NCBI GenBank assembly: GCA_008692225.1
Contig: VICG01000012.1
Location: forward strand, 1,302,001-1,366,000
Length of the DNA stretch: 64,000 nucleotides
Direction: 5' to 3'
Source of the DNA: Monilinia fructicola
Taxonomy: Eukaryota > Ascomycota > Leotiomycetes > Helotiales > Sclerotiniaceae
Shown: positions 1-10,974 of the stretch, one piece after another
Position numbering within the stretch: the stretch's first letter is position 1
Layout of the letters: each line of letters opens with the position of its first letter
The notes under the pieces: generated by a model
Seen by the model: the letters and a program-made list of their open reading frames with translations, nothing else
Databases searched by the model: none
Told to the model about the DNA's origin: nothing
Translations under genes and position numbers: made by a program

Positions 1-1136
1 TAGAAAAAGAACTCGAGAGTCAGTATTCAAAGTGCTTCCAAAGAATTGAGAAGGCAAGCTGATCTGTAATCCTCGAAAGACATCGGATTCCAAGTTCTAG
101 GGAATTTGTAAGATAACTTTGCCGTCTTATGTGGTTCAGCAGCGCCTGCTGCTTTTGCTGGAAATTAACAGACCCAGGACCATTTCAAAGTATGGACTCG
201 CTGCTGAGTTTTGACACACTTGAAGCAGCACTACAGATCATACATACTTTAGGAAAATAAGTGTCCAAACCCTGTCGATAGCTTCAGATCTTCTGGTGGA
301 TGAACAACATACCCTGGTCCTTTGCAAAGTATCATTCATGCATGCATGCACCGCCTTTCCAAACTTCCCTGTGGCACGTACCCACCCATCACTGATCGGA
401 TCCGTTGCTGTTTTTATCCCCCTTTTTTTTCATCTCCTATTAAACGGTTTGGAAGAGATCGTCTAGTCCCGGCCGGGATATGCTTGACCACCATCGTCAA
501 TGTCTTCGACACATTGAAGAAGTCTCACTTTCGCAATATTATCGATTTGATAATGGTACGGGTATTGGATGAATATGAAGCCTGATGGGCCGTCAATGGG
601 ATGGAGATAAAAAAACTCTCAGGTCGAGATGGTCCAGACAATCGAGATTATGGCCTGGAATTAAGATGAAGCTTCCAAAGTCAATATAATTAGAATGATG
701 CAGATAAGAAAGTATTATGGGTACTTCTCTGTCTGTTAAGATCAAAAGGACAGGGGGGGAAAGAGAGGGTGACGATGCTGTGCCATAATCATCCATGACA
801 ACGTCTCATTCGTAAGAGATTAATGTAAAGGGCACCAGGAAGAAACGGTAGGTATGAATGAATCTTGTGAGGTGTTGAGATGGATACATACTACTCTGTA
901 CTGTTCACGGGTATCGATAACACTTGTGGATAGGTGAAGAAGAGAACAAGCTTTTTTACGTTGATCCGAGAAAGAAGGATTAGAAGGGAAGAAGAAGCGG
1001 AGGAGGAAGAAAGAAGTAGAGGAAGAAGAAGAAGTAGAAGAGGAAGATGAAGGAGAAGGTATTAAATGATATTTTATGCAATGAATATAAATATTCATGG
1101 ATGGATAAACAAAAAAATCAATATAATAATAGAAGG

Positions 1137-1293
1137 ATAGATATAGATATAGATATAGATATAGATATAGATATAGATATAGATATAGATATAGATATAG
1201 ATATAGATATAGATATAGATATAGATATTATATAGATATAGATATAGATATAGATATAGATATAGATATAGATATAGATATAGATATAGATAT
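1137..1293. repeat. ATAGAT hexamer microsatellite
   Basis: About 155 bases of nearly perfect ATAGAT repeats, with one interruption near 1226-1232. It makes long spurious IDIDID and YLYLYL frames on both strands. It is flanked by further AT-rich imperfect repeats to about 1345. Confidence 0.95.
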
Positions 1294-1524
1294 AATAAGA
1301 TATATAATATAAAGATATAGATATAGATATAAGTATAAATAAACAAAGGTATAAATATACATAAATGTATTGTACTATACTATACTGTATTATACAAGAG
1401 CACCACAAAATAACCTGGAATGAGTGGGCATACCTATCTAGAAAGGGATACAGACTACTACTAGTACTGCAGTACTGTAGAAGATATTCAGCTGCTGGCT
1501 GCACTAGCAAAGAAGTAAATTTAC

Positions 1525-1566
1525 GCTTAGGCTTAGGTTTATGCTTAGGCCTAGGCTTAGGTATCT
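1525..1566 (+). repeat. TTAGGC-like short tandem repeat
   Basis: Five to six imperfect copies of CTTAGG/TTAGGC with variants such as GTTTATGCTTAGG. It resembles a telomere-type hexamer but is not the TTAGGG of most ascomycetes. It lies immediately before the inverted-repeat element at 1571. Confidence 0.7.
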
Positions 1567-1570
1567 AGGG

Positions 1571-1672
1571 ATGTCCACGGGTATGAACGAATGGAACATT
1601 TGATGTGCCCCTGAATTAGCATTTGCCTCTTTGCCTCTTTGCCCACCTATTTATTCGCCTACCCGTGGACGT
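1571..1672. mobile_element. Short element with terminal inverted repeats (MITE-like)
   Basis: The left end reads ATGTCCACGGGTAT. The right end (1659-1672) is its reverse complement with two mismatches, including a perfect 11-base core GTCCACGGGTA. The interior of about 75 bases has no coding capacity. No clear target-site duplication is visible. Similar ends occur at 16554 and at 48207-48287. A tiny non-autonomous DNA element is the simplest reading, but a conserved palindromic protein-binding site is also possible. Confidence 0.45.
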
Positions 1673-2303
1673 ATTCGCCCAACACAGCGATGATGCATAA
1701 ATCAAAAACATTAAATTGATGAATCTAATGAATCTAATGGATCTAATGGATCTAATGAATTTGCTGAATTTACTGAATTTACTAAACTTAATGAAATGAT
1801 ATGATTGTTATGAATGTTATGAAAAGTATCAAAAATATGAATAGATCAAGGGACCGACCGACCAACCTTTCTTTAAAAGCAGCAAGTAAAAGTTGGATAC
1901 GCTCTTCTTCATCCTCCGTACAATCATCCTTTTGTGCCTCCACCCCCCCGTATTCCATTCATACTATCTCCTCCGTAAGCATCTAATTCGGACTCTAGAA
2001 CTTTCCCCCCTCCCAATCAAATCAATTGTCATCATTAATCTTCCTTCTCCTGAATGTTTTCCTACAGTACCAGTATCCGGAGTAGACGAGCGAGTCGATG
2101 CACGTCAAGATGGAAGCGATTGGTAATATGAAGCTTCCAAATCCCCATTCTATGATATGTCCTAGGTCCTAGGCCCTGTGTGATCTTCACATACCTGCTA
2201 GGCAGTATTTATATTTGTTTATTCTACTAAATGGCATCTAAACTCAATGGGGTACTATTCTTTTGCCTCCCCCCTTCATTCCTCCAAAGATTACCTGTAC
2301 GGT

Positions 2304-2357
2304 AATGCTATCTATCTATCTATCTATCTATATGTATCTATCTGTCTATCTATCTAT
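2304..2357. repeat. CTAT tetranucleotide repeat
   Basis: Imperfect CTAT/CTGT tetramer tract. Confidence 0.9.
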
Positions 2358-2576
2358 AATTGCTGTCTGTAATTAATGCTTACTTATTGCACTGCACCTA
2401 AGACCAACAACATTTGAATCAGAATTAGAACGATTGATGAAATGAGTTAACCGACTAGTTGAAAGCTTGAACATTAAAGCCATCACATAGGGCCAACCGA
2501 GCCAGCTTTTCATTTTTGGTACAATAATAGTAACGATGGTGATGATGGTGATGATAGTAAGCATTCAATAATACAA

Positions 2577-2660
2577 TCATACAATGATAACAATAATAAC
2601 AATAATAATAACAATAACAACAACAACAACAATCTAGTAATAATAATAGCAGTAGTAATC
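2577..2660. repeat. AAT/AAC trinucleotide repeat
   Basis: Imperfect AATAAC and AACAAC repeats continuing into AATAAT/AGT variants. Confidence 0.85.
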
Positions 2661-2872
2661 CATCATTTAGACGTTCAAGGTTATTTAGATACTTTAGATA
2701 CTATTTTCCTTTCCCTCAAGCGACTGTAGCTAGCTACTCTACCGAGCTACTCTACCCAAGCGCGTACTTTTTAAGATAGATTTTCGACTTTCAGTTCAGC
2801 GGTGTCTATAGATCCACTCAATCAATTCATACCTCATTAACGAAAACAAACTTCCCTTCCCTCCCCTTCTTA

Positions 2873-2995
2873 TCCTATCCTGTACTATCCTGTACTATTC
2901 TAATAATTCTATCCTATCCTATCCCATCCAATTCTATCCTATCCCCATCCTATCCTATCCTGTCCTATCCCATCCCATCCCATCCCATCTCATTC
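2873..2995. repeat. TCCTA/CATCC pentamer repeat
   Basis: Imperfect pentamer tract of CTATC and CCATC units, pyrimidine-rich on the + strand. Confidence 0.85.
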
Positions 2996-3224
2996 ACCCC
3001 CTCTTCATCCTGACAAGGGAGAAAAAAGAATAATAAACTGCCACCAAGTTTTAGTAAATTCCCATTTCCTTCCTATTACTGTACATACATTACTTGTACA
3101 TTAAACTAATAATTAATTCTACAAGTCCCCTATGAAAAGAACAACTTTTTCACTCTCTTAAATCTCTCGCTCTCTGACACTTATCCTTCCTCCCTCCCTC
3201 TCTCACCCTCCTCTCTCATTCTTG

Positions 3225-3261
3225 GAAAGAAAGAAAGAAAGAAAGAAAGAAAAAAAAAAAG
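3225..3261. repeat. AAAG tetranucleotide repeat
   Basis: Seven or so GAAA units ending in a short A tract. Confidence 0.9.
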
Positions 3262-4167
3262 ATTTATACGTAAAAATATACCAACATCTTTGAAATACAA
3301 TCTCGTAAATTTTCTTGAATAAAAATCAAAACATCAACAGAGATTCTTTTCTAAGTGTGGTTCTTCTTTCTCTTCTTCTTCCTCTTCTTCCTCTTCTTCC
3401 TCCGCCTCTTCTTCTTCTTTTCACTCTTGTTTTGTAGACTGCATCCAATAATCATTATAACTTTACATTCGTTCTCACACACTCTCGCACTATCGTTCCT
3501 GTTTAACGCGACGGAATCGGTTATCGATCGATTCATTGCTTGATAGAAAGGACAACAAGCCGCTCTAACGAAATCAAAAAGAACCCAAGCAGCAACAAAT
3601 CACTTCCCCAAAAATAAAAGGGGGAAAAAGGAAAAACAAGGGGATTCTCAAACCACCACACATTGCCACTTATTACCACTTCCTACTACCTCCTTCTCGA
3701 ATTTCAACAAATTACCACTTTAATTTGCAGAGTCATTCTTTACAGCCCATTATTCGACTTTCTTGAGAAAACCTTATTTTCACAGGAGGCCGTCTCAAGT
3801 TCTTGTAAACTCGTTTATTCGGATTCCATCTTCCCATTCTCCCATCTTCCTACGCCTTGTCCTGTCGTTTCCAATCAACTCGGCCATTTCGTCTTCCTTA
3901 TTTAATATATCAAAGACCATCAATTCCGATCGGTCTGAAGCATCTTGAACCGCGCGTTTTTCAATTCAAGGCCATCAACGGAATCATTCACTCTTCCAAT
4001 GTGCCTTTAATTTGTGAGTTTGCAATCCCATCATTCACTCTCAACTATCACACGCCCAACCCCGGGGGGCGAAGCACAGTAACGCTATCGACGCGCCCGT
4101 CGATCCGTGGAAGTCAATGGAGCTCGGTATTAACATGACATCTCAGTAGATCATTTAGAACGCAATC

Positions 4168-7100
4168 ATGTCGGGACACCCACAGCAAGGGGGTCATTAC
4201 GATGAAGGCTACGGCCAACAACCGGGCAACACCGATTCTTACTACCAGGACGAGCACGGAGGTCAACAATATTACGATAATAATGGCGGCTACGAGCAAG
4301 GCCACGGGGGTCAACATCAGCAGAATGGTGAAGGGTATTATGATGAATCGTACGTAGCTTTGATGATGATGATGATGATGTGGGAGAGTGAGAGCTGACT
4401 GCTGCGTTTCACAGAGGCTACTACAATGCCGATGCCAACAACCCATATCAACAAGAGGGCGGGTACTACGAAGGTGGTGATCAACACCAAGGCCAATACC
4501 AAGATGAATACTACAATGACCAGTACTACGATCAAGGTGGTGCAGCAGGTGGCGAAGCACCTCAGGGTAAGCGTCGAGGCGATTCAGAGGAGGATTCTGA
4601 GACCTTCAGCGACTTTACCATGAGATCAGATATGGCTCGAGCCACCGATATGGATTACTATGGACGCGGCGATGAGCGATACAACAGCTACAACGAGAGC
4701 CAGATGGGCGGCCGTGGCTACCGCCCACCTTCGTCGCAGGTTTCCTATGGTGGCAACCGATCTTCGGGAGCATCCACGCCAAATTTTGGAATGGATTACA
4801 ACAACGTTCTTCCAGCTGGACAACGATCCAAGGAGCCATATCCCGCCTGGACCTCTGATGCTCAAATCCCCTTGTCGAAGGAGGAGGTCGAGGACATCTT
4901 CCTAGATCTGACGGCCAAATTTGGTTTCCAACGTGACAGCATGCGAAACGTCTACGATCATTTGATGACCTTGCTGGATTCGAGAGCTTCGCGTATGACT
5001 CCAAACCAAGCCCTGTTGTCACTCCACGCAGATTATATCGGTGGTGATAATGCAAATTATAGAAAATGGTATTTTGCCGCTCATCTCGATTTGGACGATG
5101 CTGTGGGATTTGCCAACATGAAACTTGGCAAAGGAGACCGTCGTACTCGCAAGGCCCGCAAAGCAGCCAAGGCAGCAGCAGATCCTCAAAATGAAGCCCA
5201 GACCCTCGAGCAAATGGAGGGCGATAACAGTCTTGAAGCTGCCGAGTACAGATGGAAGACTCGCATGAATCGCATGTCTCAACATGACAGAGTTCGTCAA
5301 TTGGCTCTCTACCTCCTCTGCTGGGGTGAAGCCAACCAAGTTCGTTTCATGCCAGAAGTTCTGTGTTTCATCTTCAAGTGTGCCGATGACTACCTGAACT
5401 CGCCCGCTTGCCAGAATTTGGTGGAGCCAGTGGAGGAATTCACATATCTCAACAACGTCATCACGCCGCTCTACCAATACTGCAGAGACCAAGGATACGA
5501 AATTCAGGATGGCAAGTATGTTCGTCGAGAACGGGATCACAACCAGATTATTGGATACGATGACTGCAATCAACTGTTCTGGTACCCGGAAGGTATTGAG
5601 AGAATCATCATGGAAGATAAGTCTCGCCTGGTGGATCTCCCTCCAGCAGAACGTTATCTCAAGCTCAAGGACGTCACCTGGAACAAGGTTTTCTTCAAGA
5701 CATATCGCGAGACCCGTTCTTGGTTCCACATGTTGGTCAATTTCAATCGTATTTGGGTTATCCATATCAGTGCCTTCTGGTTCTTTACTGCCAAGAACTC
5801 GCCAACACTCCTGGAAAAGCATTACGAACAACAAAGGAACAACCAACCCCCGGCCTCCGCGCAATGGTCCGCTGTTGCGTTGGGTGGTGCAGTTGCAAGT
5901 CTGATCATGGTTATAGCTACAATCTGCGAATGGTCCTACGTTCCTCGTCGATGGGCAGGTGCACAACATTTGACCAAGAAGTTGTTATTCCTCCTGGCTG
6001 TTCTTGCGCTCAACGTCGCTCCTAGTGTTTACATCTTCATCATCCCCAATACGCAAAAGACGAAGATTGCTTTGATTCTTGGTATCGTTCAGTTCTTCAT
6101 CGCACTGGTTACCTACTTCTTCTTTTCGATCATGCCAATGGGAGGATTGTTTGGGAGTTACTTGACCCGGAACTCCAGGCAGTACGTGGCCAGTCAAACC
6201 TTCACTGCCAGTTATCCTCGCTTGACAGGTAACGATATGTGGATGTCTTACGGTCTTTGGATCACCGTCTTCGGTGCGAAGTTGGCAGAATCCTATGTCT
6301 TCTTGACCCTGTCCTTCCGTGATCCTATCAGATACTTGGACAGCATGGAGATCTCAAACTGTGTTGGTGATGCTATTATCGGTGATGTTCTCTGCAAACT
6401 GCAGCCCAAGATCCTTCTGGGTATCATGTTTGTCACTGATCTTACCTTGTTCTTCTTGGATACTTTCATGTGGTACATCATCATGAACACTATCTACTCC
6501 GTGGCGAGATCTTTCTACCTGGGTGTGTCCATCTGGACGCCATGGAGAAACATCTTCTCACGTCTGCCAAAGCGTATTTACTCCAAGGTTCTCGCTACCA
6601 CCGACATGGAGATCAAGTACAAGCCCAAGGTCCTGATCTCTCAAATCTGGAACGCCATCGTTATCTCCATGTACAGAGAGCATCTTCTCGCTATCGACCA
6701 TGTCCAAAAGCTTCTCTACCATCAAGTGCCGTCTGAGCAAGAAGGCAAGAGAACTCTTCGTGCTCCAACATTCTTCGTTTCACAAGAAGATCATTCTTTC
6801 AAGACCGAGTTCTTCCCCAACCAGAGTGAAGCCGAGCGTCGTATCTCTTTCTTCGCCCAATCTCTGTCAACCCCTATTCCGGAACCCCTTCCAGTCGACA
6901 ACATGCCAACTTTCACCGTCATGATTCCTCATTACGGAGAGAAGATCTTGTTCTCTCTGCGTGAGATTATCCGTGAGGATGAGCCATATTCCCGTGTTAC
7001 TATGCTTGAGTATTTGAAGCAATTGCACCCTCACGAGTGGGATTGCTTTGTGAAGGATACCAAGATTCTCGCAGATGAGACCTCGCAATTTAACGGCGAT

Positions 7101-9926
7101 TACGAAAAGGATGAGAAGAACACCGCCAAGAGCAAGATTGATGATCTTCCTTTCTACTGCATTGGTTTCAAATCGGCCGCTCCTGAGTACACTCTCCGCA
7201 CACGTATCTGGGCATCTTTGAGAGCACAAACTCTTTATCGTACCATTTCTGGATTCATGAACTACAGTCGTGCTATCAAGCTTCTATACCGTGTTGAAAA
7301 CCCCGAGGTTGTTCAGATGTTTGGTGGTAACTCCGACAAGCTTGAACGTGAACTTGAGCGTATGGCCCGTCGCAAGTTCAAGCTCTGTGTTTCCATGCAA
7401 CGTTATGCCAAATTCAAGAAGGAAGAAATGGAAAACACTGAATTTCTCCTCCGCGCCTATCCCGATCTTCAGATCGCCTACCTGGATGAAGAAGCTCCTC
7501 TCGCCGAAGGTGAAGAGCCACGTCTCTACTCTGCCCTCATCGACGGTCACTCCGAAATCATGGAGAATGGAATGCGCAGACCCAAGTTCCGTATTCAACT
7601 TTCTGGTAACCCAATTCTTGGTGATGGAAAATCCGACAACCAAAACCATGCTATCATCTTCTATCGTGGCGAGTACATTCAACTTATTGATGCCAATCAG
7701 GACAACTATTTGGAAGAGTGCTTGAAGATTCGAAGTGTTTTGGCTGAGTTCGAGGAGATGACCACGGAAAACGTCTCTCCATACACTCCTGGTGTTTCCA
7801 ACCCCAAGGTCGCCCCTGTCGCTATCCTTGGTGCTCGTGAATATATTTTCTCTGAGAATATTGGTATCTTGGGAGATGTCGCCGCCGGAAAGGAACAAAC
7901 ATTCGGTACACTCTTTGCACGTACTCTTGCGGCCATTGGTGGTAAGCTTCATTATGGACATCCTGATTTCCTGAACGGTATCTTCATGACGACGAGAGGT
8001 GGTGTTTCCAAAGCTCAGAAGGGTCTCCATCTTAACGAGGATATTTACGCTGGTATGACTGCACTTCTTCGTGGAGGTCGCATCAAGCACTGCGAGTACT
8101 ACCAATGTGGTAAGGGTCGTGATCTTGGTTTTGGTTCGATTCTCAACTTCACCACAAAGATTGGAACTGGTATGGGTGAACAAATGCTCTCGCGAGAGTA
8201 CTATTATCTTGGTACCCAATTGCCCATCGATCGTTTCTTGTCCTTCTACTACGCCCATCCTGGCTTCCATTTGAACAATATGTTCATTATGTTGTCTGTC
8301 AACCTCTTCATGATCTGCTTGATCAATTTGGGAGCTCTCAAGAACCAAGTCATCGAGTGTAAATACAACACCAACGTCCCCATCACCGATCCTCTCTACC
8401 CAACTGGTTGTGCAAACATCATTCCTATTACGAACTGGGTTTACCGTTGCGTCATCTCCATTTTCATCGTGTTCTTCATCTCTTTCGTACCCTTGACAGT
8501 ACAAGAACTGACAGAGCGTGGTTTCTGGCGTGCGGCTACTCGTCTCGGAAAGCAATTCTGCTCTTTGTCACCTTTCTTCGAGGTGTTCGTTTGTCAGATT
8601 TATGCCAACGCCGTCCAACAAGATCTTTCATTCGGTGGAGCTAGATATATCGGAACTGGTCGTGGTTTTGCCACTGCTCGTATTCCATTCGGTATTCTCT
8701 TCTCTCGATTTGCCGGTCCTTCCATCTATCTCGGAGCTAGATTACTCATGATGTTGTTGTTCGCAACCATCACCGTTTGGCAAGCTGCATTGGTCTACTT
8801 CTGGGTCACTCTTCTTGCCTTGTGCATCTCTCCTTTCTTGTACAATCCTCATCAATTTGCCTGGAACGATTTCTTCATCGATTACCGAGACTATCTTAGA
8901 TGGTTGTCTCGTGGAAATTCCCGTTCTCACGCATCGAGTTGGATTGCTTTCTGCCGTCTCTCCCGAACCAGAATCACAGGTTATAAACGTAAGATTCTCG
9001 GAGATCCATCGGCGAAGATGTCAGGAGATACTGCTCGTGCCTCAATTTCCAATCTTTTCTTCGGAGAAATTGTTGGTCCACTTATGATTGTTGCTCTCAC
9101 CCTGATTCCATATCTCTTCATCAATGCCCAGACTGGTGTTATTGCAAGCAATAATGATGGTGTTGAAACCAAAGCCACTAATGCCTTGATCCGTGTGGGC
9201 ATTGTAGCTTTGGCTCCTGTTGCAGTGAACGCTGGTGTCTTGGCTGGAATGTTTGGTATGGCTTGTTGTATGGGACCCGTCCTTGGCATGTGTTGCAAGA
9301 AATTTGGATCAGTCCTCGCCGCTATCGCACATGCTGTCGCCGTTATTATGTGCTTGGTATTTTTCGAGGTCATGTTCTTCCTGGAAGGGTTCAACTTCGC
9401 CAAGACTCTGTTGGGAATGATTGCCTCCGCGGCCATCCAAAGATTTGTTTACAAGCTCATCATCAGTTTGGCATTGACCAGAGAACTGAAGACCGATACA
9501 TCCAACATTGCTTTCTGGACTGGTAAATGGTATTCCATGGGCTGGCACTCGGTTTCCCAGCCTGGTCGTGAATTACTTTGTAAGATTACCGAGCTTGGAA
9601 TGTTTGCTGGTGACTTTGTCCTCGGTCATCTCATTCTTTTCATCATGCTTCCCATCATTGCCATCCCTCAAGTCGACAAACTTCATTCTGTGATGCTCTT
9701 CTGGCTCCGCCCTAGGTATGTTCAATTGTCCCCCTTGCTATCTCTAATCATGTGCTAACCTTGTTACAGTCGACAAATTCGTCCTCCAATTTACTCGCTG
9801 AAGCAATCCAAATTGCGCAAGAGACGTGTTTGGAGATATGCTGTCATATACTTCGTCCTCTTCATCGTATTCCTTGCATTGTTGATTGGCCCTCTTGTTG
9901 TTGGCAAAATGATTTTTGAGCGATAG
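4168..9926 (+). CDS. FKS1: 1,3-beta-D-glucan synthase catalytic subunit FKS1
   Basis: Integral plasma-membrane enzyme that polymerises UDP-glucose into 1,3-beta-glucan, the main cell-wall glucan and the target of echinocandins. Exons are 4168-4349, 4415-9715 and 9770-9926; both introns have GT-AG ends and the second carries a TGCTAAC-type branch site. The start MSGHPQQGG opens a Gly/Tyr/Gln-rich cytosolic N-terminus. Echinocandin hot spot 1 is FLTLSFRDP near residue 689, hot spot 2 lies around [12 protein letters not shown] near residue 1400, and the conserved [17 protein letters not shown] and LNEDIYAGM blocks are intact. Many membrane segments follow on both sides of the cytosolic catalytic domain. 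As read, the protein is 1879 residues and stops right after the last membrane segment, slightly short for the family. The missing tail can be read downstream in two other frames (see 9927-10090). The large central exon is otherwise free of frame breaks. Confidence 0.97.
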
Positions 9927-10090
9927 CTTGACCAACAGCATTCCAATGAATCTCTATCAACCTACTGGCCAGAAACAACAATGATACTCGAGGTTACAAC
10001 CAGACCGGTACTGGTTGCACAACTTGCACTGGTGCTAGTGCCACTTCGAGTGCCTCTAGCACCGCCGCTGCCAGGGTTCGATTGTTCTAA
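9927..10090 (+). pseudogene. Out-of-frame FKS1 C-terminal tail
   Basis: Just after the FKS1 stop codon, a second frame reads [17 protein letters not shown] third then reads NNNDTRGYNQTGTG, followed by a Ser/Thr/Ala-rich end and a stop at 10088-10090. PTGQ-NNNDT is the kind of tail I know from FKS1 proteins of filamentous ascomycetes. Two single-base insertions, one near 9923 and one in the AAA run at 9973-9975, would account for the breaks. With the tail the protein would be about 1930 residues, the usual length. This is either a consensus error or a true recent C-terminal truncation. No GT-AG intron with compatible phase bridges all three frames. Confidence 0.6.
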
Positions 10091-10974
10091 ATCTCTCGAG
10101 ACTGTATAGATGGCTTCTGGGGTTGTAATATAGAATGGGATGGTATGCAGTACATTAAAATGATATTTGGAACGGATGCGTGGCCATCGTCACTTTACGG
10201 GGTGTTTTTCAACTTTGAGTTTGGGTGTTTGCATGGTACACGGGTTTAGATATTCGTTTTCAGTTTCTTCTTCTTCCTTTGCTGTTTCATAATGACCCGA
10301 ATGCACTACTAGATGCTCAGGCCTCAAACACCTAGCATTTAAATTACGGCTGTAATATGTCCTACAGCGCGAAGATAATACAGAGTCTTTACAATGAATA
10401 TGAGTAAATTTTTGTTTAATCAATTTCTTCCAAAGATTGGTCACCGTGACCTTGATATTGAGTTTGTTCCTGCAATGACGTGAATCAAATGAGTGAAACG
10501 ATAGAAACTTGACTACCCCTTTTCCAGTTCCTTCTACTGAAAACATGGCATGAATTTCACTAGGTCACTAATTTCTTATGCCTTTTTATTAATTCATGAC
10601 AATTTGGTCATGACTTGATTCTTCATTCATCCCGAATCGATTACATATATATGCAGGTATATCTCCTGAAGGTGATACCGTCTTTCATTACTAGATACCT
10701 ACCCACCCATACGATAGTAATTTAGTCGATATCAACGCGTCACGCCTGGTGCCAATTCATCACTCGAATCTTCGGACATTTGATTACGCGAAGCCGATGC
10801 CACTTCGCAACAACCATCATCAACCTTAACCAAACCACACTGTTTTTTTGGTAGCACTTGTCAATCAAGTGTCTGCGGGAGACTGTTCTACCAATCGTCC
10901 ATTCCTTCATTGATCACTTTACCTCCTTCTCCCCTCGTACACTTCGATTGAGCTCTACCTCGGAGGTTGTCAAC
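10091..10974. other. Intergenic region FKS1-LCB1
   Basis: Probable FKS1 3' UTR and terminator, then the LCB1 promoter. A minus-strand open frame at 10190-10546 has no recognisable protein features and I do not call it. Nothing else is visible. Confidence 0.5.

Larger units (their letters stand above)
1..4167. other. Gene-poor upstream region and FKS1 leader
   Basis: I see no supportable gene here. Open frames are short, overlapping and low-complexity. The stretch holds several microsatellites and one short inverted-repeat element, listed separately. From about 3350 to 4160 the sequence becomes pyrimidine-rich on the + strand, with runs of CTTCTT and many TCTC blocks. This is usual for promoters and 5' leaders of highly expressed fungal genes, and it leads into the FKS1 start at 4168. 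No TATA box or transcription start could be fixed by eye. Confidence 0.6.

Noticed and set aside
1047..1346. Open frames of IDIDID and YLYLYL type on both strands
   Set aside because: Translation of the ATAGAT microsatellite; no protein-like composition.
5019..5969. Long minus-strand open frame inside FKS1
   Set aside because: Antisense shadow of a highly conserved exon; codon bias of FKS1 leaves the opposite frame open.
7284..8555. 423-codon minus-strand frame inside FKS1
   Set aside because: Also an antisense shadow; no domain seen and fully overlapped by catalytic-core coding.
10190..10546. 118-codon minus-strand frame downstream of FKS1
   Set aside because: No recognisable motif, lies in the expected 3' UTR and promoter interval.
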